Shown here in pieces: positions 52,202 to 61,388 of a stretch of DNA of 64,000 nucleotides. Position numbers and translations under genes: made by a program. Origin of the DNA: Paenibacillus sp. VTT E-133291 (GTDB lineage: Bacteria > Bacillota > Bacilli > Paenibacillales > Paenibacillaceae). The stretch spans positions 62,001 to 126,000 of the forward strand of contig NZ_NFVA01000005.1 in NCBI RefSeq assembly GCF_002264395.1, given 5' to 3'. How positions within the stretch are numbered: the stretch's first letter is position 1; every line of letters starts with the position of its first letter. Under the pieces are notes generated by a model. The model saw only the letters and a program-made list of their open reading frames with translations, ran no database searches and was not told where the DNA came from.

Positions 52202-53035
52202 ATGAAGAAACAATGGTATTTGCCAACCCCAGCTTTTTCAAAATATGTCTGCTATCCTGAATTTTTAGGACATTACAGTCACTTTCCACAGCATACCGAG
52301 AGAAGAAGTGAAGGATTCCTGGAAAGCTATAACCTGCATTTAATCTTTGGTGGGGAGGGTTATGTATTCCATGAGGGCGAACGTATTCCGATGAGCAGAG
52401 GACGAGGGTTTCTTTACCCTAAAGGCGCCTATCAGCAGTACGGCTCAGATCCTGGGGAGCCTTGGGATGTTCGTTGGGTTCATTTTAGCACTCAAATTGT
52501 ACTCCCCTTATTAGAAGAAGTGGACCAGTCTAGTGCATACCTGTTCACTTTTGATTTGGACGCTAAGCTGGATGAGCTATTCGAGGAAATGTATTTACTG
52601 AGCGCTTCCTATGTAACACGTAATGAGCCAAGACTATCCGCGCTTCTGTACGAGCTTCTAGTGAAATTGCTGCAGAACTCCGAACCGCTTCACGGCTCAG
52701 TACCACACGAGGTCAGGCAGTCTATCCGCAGTGCCGCAGATATCATTCATGTCGAATGTGCCCGCCCTTGGTCACTGGAGTCGATGGCAAGACTAACCGG
52801 GTACAGCAGCTATTATTTTCTACGGCTGTTCCGAATGGTTATGGGCAAAACACCAAACCGTTATTTAACGGATTGCCGACTGGCCAGAGCCAAGCTTCTA
52901 CTGGTTTCTACTGGACTCTCCATTGCTCAGGTTGCAACTCAGTCCGGTTTTGCCCAGTCCAGCTATTTCATTAAAGTGTTCAGAACGTTCGAGGGGATGT
53001 CCCCCGTAAAGTACCGTCAGGCTTTTGGATCATAA
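52202..53035 (+). CDS. AraC-family regulator next to third GH42
   Basis: The protein of about 277 residues has an N-terminal cupin-like sensor (LHLIFGGEGYVFHEGERIPM, PKGAYQQYGSDPGEPWDVRW) and two C-terminal helix-turn-helix motifs (LESMARLTGYSSYYFLRLF and IAQVATQSGFAQSSYFIKVF). The start is taken as ATG 52202 (four codons into the frame), because the earlier start has no ribosome site, but the site here is weak too. It is divergent from the GH42 gene and likely its activator. Confidence 0.87.
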   Translation: MKKQWYLPTPAFSKYVCYPEFLGHYSHFPQHTERRSEGFLESYNLHLIFGGEGYVFHEGERIPMSRGRGFLYPKGAYQQYGSDPGEPWDVRWVHFSTQIVLPLLEEVDQSSAYLFTFDLDAKLDELFEEMYLLSASYVTRNEPRLSALLYELLVKLLQNSEPLHGSVPHEVRQSIRSAADIIHVECARPWSLESMARLTGYSSYYFLRLFRMVMGKTPNRYLTDCRLARAKLLLVSTGLSIAQVATQSGFAQSSYFIKVFRTFEGMSPVKYRQAFGS

Positions 53036-53137
53036 TTCCTTAAACGTTAAACGAGAAAAAACCGAACAACAATCAGAGAAAACCCTGAAGTTCGTTCGGC
53101 TCAAACAGAGGAAAAACATCATTTATACCAGCACAAA

Positions 53138-53170
53138 AAACAAGCCAAGAGCCGGGCTCATGGCTTGTTT
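53138..53170 (-). terminator. Terminator of the GH2/GH36 operon
   Basis: AAACAAGCCA + GAGCC pairs with GGCTC + TGGCTTGTTT (one A-A mismatch), and a T6 run follows on the minus strand. It also serves the convergent AraC gene. Confidence 0.92.
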
Positions 53171-53188
53171 CCTTTTGAAATAAATTAT

Positions 53189-55342
53189 CTATTCCTGCAC
53201 CTTCAATTTAAAGCATCCGCTAACATAATCCTGCTGAATATCCGGCAGTGCCAGTCCGACCTGCATTAGACGGTCGCCGCCGTAGACCTCACCGCTTGCC
53301 TCCAGAGTATAATTCAGCTCCGGATTCAAGCCATTCAGCTTCAAGCTGCGGCGTGGCGGGTGCGGCACAGCCATTACCCGGAAGTAATAGATGAGAGCTT
53401 CATGCTGATCGTCTGAGACGAACATCCATGCCGTCTCGTTACCCTCGAACGGGCTTTGCAGACGATACAGATTGCCCTGCTGAACAAGACTGCGGATCTG
53501 TTTATAGTTCGCAACCTGTTCCTTCACAAGCTCCTTCTCTTCGTCTGTAAACTTCGTAAGATCCAGCTCGTAACCAAAATTACCGGACATAGCTACATCT
53601 CCACGAAAGGACAGCGGGGTGATCCGTCCTACCTGATGATTCGGCACAGCGGACACATGCGCGCCTATGGAACTAACCGGATACACCAGACTTGTTCCGT
53701 ACTGAATCTTAAGCCGTTCTACAGCATCAGTATCGTCACTGGTCCATGTCTGCGGCATATAATGTAGCATGCCTGGGTCGAAACGGCCACCACCACTACA
53801 GCAGCTCTCGAACAAAATATGTGGAAACTCTGAAGTTATTCGCTCCAATAGTTCATACAAACCTAGCACATAACGATGTGCAGTTTCCTCTTGGCGTTCA
53901 GGGGGTAATTCTGCAGAGCCGATCTCCGTTAAACAACGGTTCATATCCCATTTCACATAGCTAATCGGCACGGTAGTGAAAATTCGGCTTAACGATTCAT
54001 AGATATACTGCCGTACATCTTCTCGCGTATAATCGAGCACAAGCTGCCAGCGGGCTTCACTACGGCGGCGTCCCGGCACATGCAGACACCAGTCGGGATG
54101 CATCCGGTAGAGCTCACTGTCTGGCGAGATCATTTCCGGTTCGAACCAGAGTCCGAACTGCAAGCCAAGATGGTTCACGCGCTTGGCGACATCAGACAAC
54201 CCGCCTGGAAGCTTGCGCAGATCCTCCACCCAGTCTCCGAGAGAGGAGTTGTCAGCGTCTCTTTTGCCAAACCAGCCATCATCCAGCACGAATAATTCGA
54301 TCCCAAGCTTCGCGCCTTCGGCCGCAATGGACTCCAGTTTGTCCGCATTGAAGTTGAAATAGGTGGCTTCCCAGTTATTGACCAAGATCGGTCGTTCCTT
54401 ATCTCTATATATTCCTCTACACAAACGAGTCCGGTACAAGCGGTGATAGGTTCTCGACATTTCCCCGATCCCCTCGGATGAATACACCATAACTACCTCT
54501 GGGGTCTGGAAGTGCTCCCCAGGTTCCAGCAGCCAAGAGAAATCAAAAGCGTTCAGCCCCATCGTAAACCGTGTCATCCCAAAGGAATCGACCTCTGCCT
54601 CAGCTTCAAAGCCTCCACTGTATACAAGACTGAAGCCGTAGGCCTCTCCATGATTCTCATCCGTTTCAGGTTTCACCAGCGCAGCAAATGGATTTAACTG
54701 GTGGCTGCTCATCCCTCTGCGGCTACCAATGGTTGTACCACCTTGCACCAGACGTCTGCGAGTCAGATTACCTTCTCTTGACCAAGCCCCTGCCAAATAG
54801 ATCATATCCATTTCTCCAGACGAGAAATCCACACTCGCACTCCATGCACGCTGTAATTGCAGTTGTGTTTCTCCATCATTTGCAAACTCGACCGAGCGGG
54901 TAATTACGTTGGAATGCTCATATATGGTATATCGTAAAATAACAGTTAGCTTGGCATAATCATCCCTAAGCGTAAGCTCTAGCGTCTGTGCTTCTTGGCC
55001 AGACTCTACATATACTGAAGGCAGCCCGGTAAGTGCTGGTTTCCCCTCCATTACGCGATACCCACTGTATTTCAATTCCGTGATACGAGTGCCGTCTTCA
55101 AGCCGAACCTGATAAGCAGGTGTTCTGAAATCTCCCGTGCCGTATTGTGGATATTCCTGCGGCAGTCGGTCAAGTCCCGTATTTCCTCCCAGATTCAATA
55201 GGTCGTCCAAATTGCTGTCGCTACGCAGCTTTTTGCCCCAATACACATGTGCCGGATAATCATTGACCAGCTGAAGAATATAACTCATCCCCGCACTTTG
55301 TAAATGGAATAATCCCTTATCTTCCTGAATTGAAATCCCCAT
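53189..55342 (-). CDS. GH36 alpha-galactosidase
   Basis: The 717-residue protein has the three-part GH36 layout: a beta-sandwich N-terminal domain, TIM barrel and beta C-terminal domain. In the barrel are FVLDDGWFGKRDAD (352-365) and nucleophile Asp466 in YVKWDMNR. The loop FESCCSGGGRFDPG (511-524) and acid/base Asp536 in TWTSDDTDA complete the site. It removes alpha-galactose from raffinose-type sugars or galactomannan side chains. No signal peptide. It lies 25 bases after the GH2 gene, and the pair is co-transcribed, which fits galactomannan breakdown. Confidence 0.95.
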   Translation of the reverse strand: MGISIQEDKGLFHLQSAGMSYILQLVNDYPAHVYWGKKLRSDSNLDDLLNLGGNTGLDRLPQEYPQYGTGDFRTPAYQVRLEDGTRITELKYSGYRVMEGKPALTGLPSVYVESGQEAQTLELTLRDDYAKLTVILRYTIYEHSNVITRSVEFANDGETQLQLQRAWSASVDFSSGEMDMIYLAGAWSREGNLTRRRLVQGGTTIGSRRGMSSHQLNPFAALVKPETDENHGEAYGFSLVYSGGFEAEAEVDSFGMTRFTMGLNAFDFSWLLEPGEHFQTPEVVMVYSSEGIGEMSRTYHRLYRTRLCRGIYRDKERPILVNNWEATYFNFNADKLESIAAEGAKLGIELFVLDDGWFGKRDADNSSLGDWVEDLRKLPGGLSDVAKRVNHLGLQFGLWFEPEMISPDSELYRMHPDWCLHVPGRRRSEARWQLVLDYTREDVRQYIYESLSRIFTTVPISYVKWDMNRCLTEIGSAELPPERQEETAHRYVLGLYELLERITSEFPHILFESCCSGGGRFDPGMLHYMPQTWTSDDTDAVERLKIQYGTSLVYPVSSIGAHVSAVPNHQVGRITPLSFRGDVAMSGNFGYELDLTKFTDEEKELVKEQVANYKQIRSLVQQGNLYRLQSPFEGNETAWMFVSDDQHEALIYYFRVMAVPHPPRRSLKLNGLNPELNYTLEASGEVYGGDRLMQVGLALPDIQQDYVSGCFKLKVQE

Positions 55343-55367
55343 GCGATAGTCCTTCTCTCCTTAAGAT

Positions 55368-57920
55368 TTACAGTAAATCTTCGCTCACAAAATCAACCAT
55401 CGATTGAACCTTTAATCCCTTAGGAATAGCTGGAGTCCAGTCCCTTCCATCGCCCCCACGCTGAGAGAATGCTATCGTCTTGGACTGCCCTGGAAGAAGA
55501 TCAAAGTAATTGTCAGAGAATATTCCTTCATCTTCTGAGGTCAGATATACGCCTCTAGCTAATACATCACTTGTCACAGTGAAGCTTAGACCTCCGCTAT
55601 CTGGAGTTTCCATTATGTTAATTACTGACCGCTGCAACCGAATTTCTTTTTCCGGGACAAAATAGTGCACCTTTCGATCTATCATCTCGCCATCAGCCTG
55701 CAAGCTGATCTCAAGCAACACATCGTTCGATCCATGACCTTCTAGTAGTTCCGCCACTGGAGACGAGAATACGATAGCCGCAGAATCAGCTCCCAACTCA
55801 ACTGAATGTGTCCACTCTTGTACTAGGGAACCGTTAAACTGATACAATTTAAGCACCAAATCAGCGATAACCGCTGTTCTTAAATCAGATACGACATGAA
55901 CGTCAATCCGCTCACGGTCTGTACCGTCAATAGACAACAGAACATCTTGAAAGCTTGAGCGCACGGTATATTGCAATGCCTTCCAGCGTCCGTTGTAATC
56001 CATCCCCGCCCATGAAGCGACTGGCCAGCAATCATTCATCTGCCAGTATAAAGTACCCATACAATAAGGTTTATTTCTTCTGTGACTTTCAATCGCGATT
56101 CGAATCGCTTCAGCCTGCAGGATTTGACTCATATACAGAAATGATTTAAAATCCTTCGGCTGCGGCAGATACATATCCATGTATTCCTTGATCAGCAGAT
56201 TCCCGCGTCCATTCTTCTGATGAGCCAGCATCACCTCTGAAGTAAGCTCCAAATCCTGCTCTTCAGCATAGCTCATTACGGTCTTCAGTTCCGGGAACGA
56301 TTGGAATCCGTATTCACTCATAAAGCGGCCAACCTTGGTATTATAATTCTCAAAAGGCTCAATCCCGTGCCACACGCCCCAGTAATGCACATCCCCATCG
56401 CCCACAATCCGTGTCGTATGTTGATTCATATCTCCAGTCAAATTCCGCATTGGCGAAGACGGCCAATAGTCCACACCTGGATGGAATGCGGCTACAGCCT
56501 TCGGTAGAATCCGGTGGAATATTTCCTCATAATCAGCCCACATGGTAGCTCTTTGCTCAGCACTGAGTTTTTCTTTCCAGCCCCAGCCCATATTTTCCTC
56601 GAACTGTGACCAGGCCGAATCAATCTCGTTATTACCACACCATAAGGCGATGCAAGGATGATTGCGCAATCTTTTAATGTTATACTCCGCTTCTTTCTTC
56701 ACATTCGCAAGGAACGCTTCATCCCCCGGATACATGCTGCAAGCGAACATGAAGTCCTGCCAGACCAACAGCCCGTATTCATCACAGAGCCTGTAAAATA
56801 TCTCCTCTTCATAAAAACCGCCACCCCACACTCGCAGCATATTCATGTTTGATTCTGCAGCCGTGGCAATTTCATGCCGATAACGCTCTTCGGTTACTTC
56901 TGTGATGAAGCTGTCATTCGGAATATGATTGGCACCTTTAGCGAAGACCGGCACCCCATTCAGTACAAAAGAAAATGAAGTCCCTTTCGCATCATGCTCC
57001 CGAATCAATTGAATGCTACGAAGCCCGGTTCTTACGCTTTTGCTAACTTCAACTTCCGTATCTTGCAGCAACTCCGCTTGGAATGTATATAAATTAGGCT
57101 CGCCTAGTCCTCTACACCACCAGAGCTGCGGCTGATCTACCACGATATCCATCTCTATTAGCTGCTTTCCACTTTTTAAGGAAACCGCTTTCATTGACTC
57201 TAATCCATCAGCACTCATTCGCAGCATTCCCTGCCATGCCGCAGGAGCATCCACTTCAATCATTGCGGTTAAATGAGCCTCTTCCTTTGTGATCACATTT
57301 TGGCGGATATGGAGATCTGTGATTTGAACTGTGTTACGCCCCTCAAGAGAGGCCCCACGCCAAATTCCACTGGTCAAAAAACGCGGACCCCAATCCCAAC
57401 CGTAATGATAAGGCGCTTTGCGGGCAAAAACGCTAATCCGCTGTTCCTCTAGTCCCCCAAGCTCGGATTGATCATTCGGTGCAGGTAACGCATATCCCAG
57501 TTTCGCTAGCTTAGGCAGATCCTCTTTAACTACAGAGCGGAATCTCACTCGTATATGGTTTTCACCAATCTTCAACTGATCTTTAACATCCACTCTCCAC
57601 GCCAAAAACATATTGTCTGCTGCGAGCACATGTACATTATTCACATACACGTCAGCATAGGTATCAAGACCTTCAAAAATCAGTTCTGTGCAAGTAAGCT
57701 CCAACCACTCTTCACCCAGCTGCAAAGTGGTTTGATATTCCCAATCCTTCTTATCAATCCACTGTAGGTTATGTTCATTTGTTCCATAGAAGGGATCCTC
57801 AATCTTTCCGTTCTTCAATAAATCCGTATGGACCGTGCCTGGCACAGTAGCCGGAAGCCACTCCTCGTCACCACAGCTTCTAAATTCCCACTTCGCAAGC
57901 TTCATCTCAAGATGTTTCAT
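55368..57920 (-). CDS. GH2 beta-mannosidase
   Basis: The 850-residue protein is a GH2 beta-mannosidase. The N-terminal sugar-binding domain has VPGTVHTDLL (27-36) and YHYGWDWGPRF. The barrel has acid/base Glu432 in WCGNNEID and nucleophile Glu536 in MSEYGFQSF. GTLYWQMNDCWP is also typical. It cuts single beta-mannose units from the non-reducing end of manno-oligosaccharides. No signal peptide. It leads the two-gene operon with GH36, is divergent from the second ABC importer, and has AGGAGGG five bases before the ATG. Confidence 0.95.
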   Translation of the reverse strand: MKHLEMKLAKWEFRSCGDEEWLPATVPGTVHTDLLKNGKIEDPFYGTNEHNLQWIDKKDWEYQTTLQLGEEWLELTCTELIFEGLDTYADVYVNNVHVLAADNMFLAWRVDVKDQLKIGENHIRVRFRSVVKEDLPKLAKLGYALPAPNDQSELGGLEEQRISVFARKAPYHYGWDWGPRFLTSGIWRGASLEGRNTVQITDLHIRQNVITKEEAHLTAMIEVDAPAAWQGMLRMSADGLESMKAVSLKSGKQLIEMDIVVDQPQLWWCRGLGEPNLYTFQAELLQDTEVEVSKSVRTGLRSIQLIREHDAKGTSFSFVLNGVPVFAKGANHIPNDSFITEVTEERYRHEIATAAESNMNMLRVWGGGFYEEEIFYRLCDEYGLLVWQDFMFACSMYPGDEAFLANVKKEAEYNIKRLRNHPCIALWCGNNEIDSAWSQFEENMGWGWKEKLSAEQRATMWADYEEIFHRILPKAVAAFHPGVDYWPSSPMRNLTGDMNQHTTRIVGDGDVHYWGVWHGIEPFENYNTKVGRFMSEYGFQSFPELKTVMSYAEEQDLELTSEVMLAHQKNGRGNLLIKEYMDMYLPQPKDFKSFLYMSQILQAEAIRIAIESHRRNKPYCMGTLYWQMNDCWPVASWAGMDYNGRWKALQYTVRSSFQDVLLSIDGTDRERIDVHVVSDLRTAVIADLVLKLYQFNGSLVQEWTHSVELGADSAAIVFSSPVAELLEGHGSNDVLLEISLQADGEMIDRKVHYFVPEKEIRLQRSVINIMETPDSGGLSFTVTSDVLARGVYLTSEDEGIFSDNYFDLLPGQSKTIAFSQRGGDGRDWTPAIPKGLKVQSMVDFVSEDLL

Positions 57921-58119
57921 GGTACCCTCCTAAAAGTGTTGTAGAGCATATGCATCTTTCAAAATAGCATACCTTTTCTAGTATTTCATTGAATTCGATT
58001 GGCATTCTTAGTATTTTGTTATCCATTAGTTAGGAATACATTAATTATAATCGTTCAAACAAAACAAATAAAGACAATAAATAATAATACAATACATTTC
58101 TAAACGCTTTATTTAAAGC

Positions 58120-58144
58120 TATAATGTTCATGTAAACGCTAACA
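58120..58144 (+). promoter_or_regulatory. Promoter with CcpA (cre) site over the start of transcription
   Basis: TATAAT (58120-58125) is a good -10 box; no convincing -35 is visible. ATGTAAACGCTAACA (58130-58144) fits the cre consensus WTGNAANCGNWNNCW exactly and lies over the expected start point. A weaker cre-like string, CTAAACGCTTTA, is at 58100-58111. CcpA bound here would block the importer operon when glucose is plentiful. Confidence 0.8.
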
Positions 58145-58168
58145 AAATAATGAAAAGGGGATTATGTT

Positions 58169-59521
58169 ATGAGAAATAAGTTATTTTCGTTATCTTTTGT
58201 TATGATTATGGTTTTATCATCAACGCTGGCTGGCTGCGGCTCGAACAATGGAAACAGCACCAATAACGGGGCTTCTGCAACCGATAAGCCTGCAGCAACG
58301 AATACAGAGAATACAAGCGGAGATTCAACAAACAACGCAACAGCCGAGCCTGCAGCAGGAGCTGATATTAGCGGAAAAATCACCTTCCTGACTAACAGAA
58401 CAGACATGATTGGCAAAGAATACGATGAATATTTAAAGCGCTTTAATGAAAAATACCCGAATATCAAAGTCGAATTCGAAGCTTCCCAGACCGACTATAA
58501 TCAACAGGCTAAAGTCAGAATGGCCAGCGGCGAGCTTCCAGATGTTATGTTCATTCCTACCATTCCTAACTCCGACCTGCCGAAATACTTCGCTTCACTG
58601 GATGACCTCGGTCTGAACGATCAAATCACCTTTAAAGACTTCAAATCCTTTGATGGCAAGCTGTACGGAATTACCACAGGGAACTCGACATCCGGAATTG
58701 TTTATAACAAAAAAGCATTTACAGATGCTGGCATCACAGAAACACCTAAAACTTGGGATGAATTCCTGGCTGCCTGCGAAAAGCTGAAAGCAAAAGGTGT
58801 CATTCCACTGTCCTCTAACTTCAAAGATAAATGGCCACTCGGTACTTGGGCTTATGACACTCCACGCCTAATTGCAGGCAACCCTGACTTCCCTAATGAG
58901 AAGCTGAACTCTGAGACACCATTCACTTTAGACAATGGTTACGGGAAAGCTTTTAGTCTGCTGAGAGAACTGAACGAAAAAGGCTATCTGGAAAAAGACA
59001 TCAACTCCACCAACTGGGAGCAATCGAAAAAAGACATCGCTTCTGGTAAGTTCGCCATGTACTATCTCGGCAACTGGGTCATTAACCAAGTTATTGGAGT
59101 AGGAGCTCCTTCAGACGATGTTGGCTTCTTCCCATTCCCTTATGACAATTCAGGTAAACCTTCCGCTACTCTTAGCCCAGACTTCTTCTATGCTGTTGCT
59201 AAAAACAGTAAAAATTTAGAAGCTGCCAAAGCTTTTGTAAAATGGATGATTGAGGATTCCGGCTATGAGGACTTTGCGGGCTTTATCTCCCCACTAAAAG
59301 GAAAAGAATCTAATCTGGCTCAGCTAAAAGAATTCCAAGCTACCGGAGTAGAGCTAGTAGAGGGAACTGTTGACGATGCGAAGGTTACAGAAATCGGCAA
59401 CAAAGCACAACTGGATCTCCCTGCTGTTGTCCAGGAATTTGTGCTTGCCAAAGATCCACAAACTGTATTAGACAAATGGAATAAAGCCTGGGCTAAAGCT
59501 AAAAAAGATCTCGGCTATTAA
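58169..59521 (+). CDS. Sugar ABC transporter substrate-binding lipoprotein (module 2)
   Basis: The 450-residue protein has a lipoprotein signal (lipobox LAGC, Cys23) and a Thr/Asn/Ala-rich linker. Its binding-protein fold shows KVRMASGELPDVMFIP, KLYGITTGNSTSGIVYNKKAF and SGKFAMYYLGNWVIN. AAGGGG lies upstream of the ATG. It is the first gene of a rightward operon with two permeases and a YesM/YesN pair. It is divergent from the GH2/GH36 operon, so the imported sugar is probably a galactosylated manno-oligosaccharide, which is inference. Confidence 0.93.
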   Translation: MRNKLFSLSFVMIMVLSSTLAGCGSNNGNSTNNGASATDKPAATNTENTSGDSTNNATAEPAAGADISGKITFLTNRTDMIGKEYDEYLKRFNEKYPNIKVEFEASQTDYNQQAKVRMASGELPDVMFIPTIPNSDLPKYFASLDDLGLNDQITFKDFKSFDGKLYGITTGNSTSGIVYNKKAFTDAGITETPKTWDEFLAACEKLKAKGVIPLSSNFKDKWPLGTWAYDTPRLIAGNPDFPNEKLNSETPFTLDNGYGKAFSLLRELNEKGYLEKDINSTNWEQSKKDIASGKFAMYYLGNWVINQVIGVGAPSDDVGFFPFPYDNSGKPSATLSPDFFYAVAKNSKNLEAAKAFVKWMIEDSGYEDFAGFISPLKGKESNLAQLKEFQATGVELVEGTVDDAKVTEIGNKAQLDLPAVVQEFVLAKDPQTVLDKWNKAWAKAKKDLGY

Positions 59522-59552
59522 TACAAGCTTTTGACCAGAAGTACACCACGGC

Positions 59553-59591
59553 GCAAAATGGATTATCGCCCTTACGGATAGTCCATTTTGC
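59553..59591 (+). terminator. Hairpin between binding protein and first permease (module 2)
   Basis: GCAAAATGGATTATC pairs with GATAGTCCATTTTGC (15 pairs, one G-U) around a nine-base loop. There is no T-run after it, so it is more likely an mRNA-stability or partial-attenuation element than a full terminator. It allows higher binding-protein than permease expression. Confidence 0.7.
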
Positions 59592-59628
59592 CTTTCCATA
59601 CCAAGCTTTTATGAAAGAAGGGCTAGCG

Positions 59629-60522
59629 ATGTTCGGAACACTTTCCTATAACAAACAAAAAACGATAATCATCGTATCATTCCTTACGATCCCATTGTTG
59701 CTCCTTGCGACGTTTACGTATTATCCAGCGCTTAAGCTGATCTATTACAGCTTCACCAACTGGGATGGCTATAGCCCTGAGAAACCATGGGTCGGACTTG
59801 CTAATTACCGTGAGGTCTTCTCTAATCCTGATATTTTCAAAGTATTTACACATAACTTTGCATACTTCGCTATGGGAATTGTTCAGAACATAGTCGCCAT
59901 TTATTTTGCAGTTGTTCTGAATAGTAAGCTCAAAGGGAAAAATGCATTCCGAATCTTACTTTTCCTTCCTTACATTATGAACGGAGTTGCCGTTGCTTTT
60001 ATGTTTGGTTATGTCTTTGACACTACTAACGGCTCTCTGAACATGTTCTTGAACAGCATCGGTCTAACCGGATTAGGGCAGACCAGCTGGCTTGGAACAG
60101 AAGGACTGGTCAACTACTCTCTGGCATCCACAGGGTTTTGGCGTTTCATGGGTTATAACATGGTCATCTACATCGCCTCCTTGCAGGCTATACCAAACGA
60201 TATCTATGAGGCTTCAAAGATTGATGGTGCCGGGTCCTTCCAAACCCTTTGGAGAATTACTTTACCGAATATGAAGCCAGTCATTCAGCTTAACTTATTT
60301 CTTACCGTCACAGGAGCACTGGAAGTATTTGATCTCCCGTTCGTATTGACCAAGGGTGGTCCTGCGGGCGCCAGCGAAACTTACGTACAAAAAGTAGTAG
60401 ACACTGCATTTGCTTACAACAACTATGGTCTCGCTTCTGCCATGAGTATCATCTTGCTCTTCTTTGTCGTCATCGTACTATTAGTACAGCAACTAGTTCT
60501 TAGCCGGGGAGGAGACAAATAG
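59629..60522 (+). CDS. Carbohydrate ABC transporter permease, MalF type (module 2)
   Basis: The protein of about 297 residues has six membrane helices, opening FGTLSYNKQKTIIIVSFL. The ATPase-coupling loop is DIYEASKIDGAGSFQTLWR. The start is set at ATG 59629 with AGAAGGG six bases upstream; the longest frame starts at the ATG inside this region. It pairs with the next permease. As in module 1, no ATPase gene is present, so a shared subunit is needed. Confidence 0.92.
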   Translation: MFGTLSYNKQKTIIIVSFLTIPLLLLATFTYYPALKLIYYSFTNWDGYSPEKPWVGLANYREVFSNPDIFKVFTHNFAYFAMGIVQNIVAIYFAVVLNSKLKGKNAFRILLFLPYIMNGVAVAFMFGYVFDTTNGSLNMFLNSIGLTGLGQTSWLGTEGLVNYSLASTGFWRFMGYNMVIYIASLQAIPNDIYEASKIDGAGSFQTLWRITLPNMKPVIQLNLFLTVTGALEVFDLPFVLTKGGPAGASETYVQKVVDTAFAYNNYGLASAMSIILLFFVVIVLLVQQLVLSRGGDK

Positions 60523-60524
60523 AC

Positions 60525-61358
60525 ATGACAAACTCCAAATTCCGCTTTACAGATGTTATTAAATACTTCTCGCTAATCATCGGCATATTTGTCGTGCTCT
60601 TTCCTCCTTATGTAGTTATCGTAAACGCCTTCAAATCAACTGATGAATTTAACAGTAGTAGCTCCATGGCGTTGCCAACAAGCTTTTTAAACTTTGATAA
60701 TTTCATTGCAGTCTTCCAGCGTGGAGGTTTACTTAACGGCTTTGGTAACGTGTTAATTATTATTGCTGTTACTTTAATTCTGAACATTCTATTTGGAACT
60801 ATGGTAGCATTTGTACTGGGACGCTTCTCTTTTAAATTAAAACCTGTTGTCTTCGGTGCCTATCTAATAGCTACTATCATTCCTAGCATCACGACACAAG
60901 TAGCGACTTTTGGAATCATCAAAAGCATGGGGCTTTATAATACACTCGGCGCCCCTATCGTGCTATACATCGGAGCAGATGTGATTCAAATTATTCTTTA
61001 TTTGCAATTCATCCGTAACATTCCCGTGGATCTCGATGAGAACGCGATGGTAGAAGGTGCCTCTCTTTTTAAAATCTATCGCTCGATTATTTTTCCATTA
61101 TTGACGCCGGCTACGGCTACTTTGATTATTTTGAAGACGATTAGTATCTATAATGACATGTACATCCCTTATCTATATATGCCAAAACAAAGCCTGGGTG
61201 TAGTTACGACGATCCTGATGCGTTTTCAAGGGGTCAATTCGGGAGAATGGAATTTGATCTGTGCGGCCATTCTGCTCATCCTGCTCCCAACAATAATTCT
61301 ATATTTCTTCCTACAACGTTACATCTTTGAAGGCGTAACCAGTGGCGCAGTTAAATAA
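60525..61358 (+). CDS. Carbohydrate ABC transporter permease, MalG type (module 2)
   Basis: The 277-residue protein has six helices (IKYFSLIIGIFVVLFPPYVVI at the start). The coupling loop is LDENAMVEGASLFKIYRSI, with the usual EAA pattern reduced to ENA. GGAGGA lies upstream of the ATG, inside the end of the preceding gene, and only two bases separate the two genes. It forms the permease heterodimer with the upstream product. It is followed after 30 bases by the YesM-type kinase. Confidence 0.92.
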   Translation: MTNSKFRFTDVIKYFSLIIGIFVVLFPPYVVIVNAFKSTDEFNSSSSMALPTSFLNFDNFIAVFQRGGLLNGFGNVLIIIAVTLILNILFGTMVAFVLGRFSFKLKPVVFGAYLIATIIPSITTQVATFGIIKSMGLYNTLGAPIVLYIGADVIQIILYLQFIRNIPVDLDENAMVEGASLFKIYRSIIFPLLTPATATLIILKTISIYNDMYIPYLYMPKQSLGVVTTILMRFQGVNSGEWNLICAAILLILLPTIILYFFLQRYIFEGVTSGAVK

Positions 61359-61388
61359 GGAAGTTGACTTTAAGAAAGGACAACGCAA

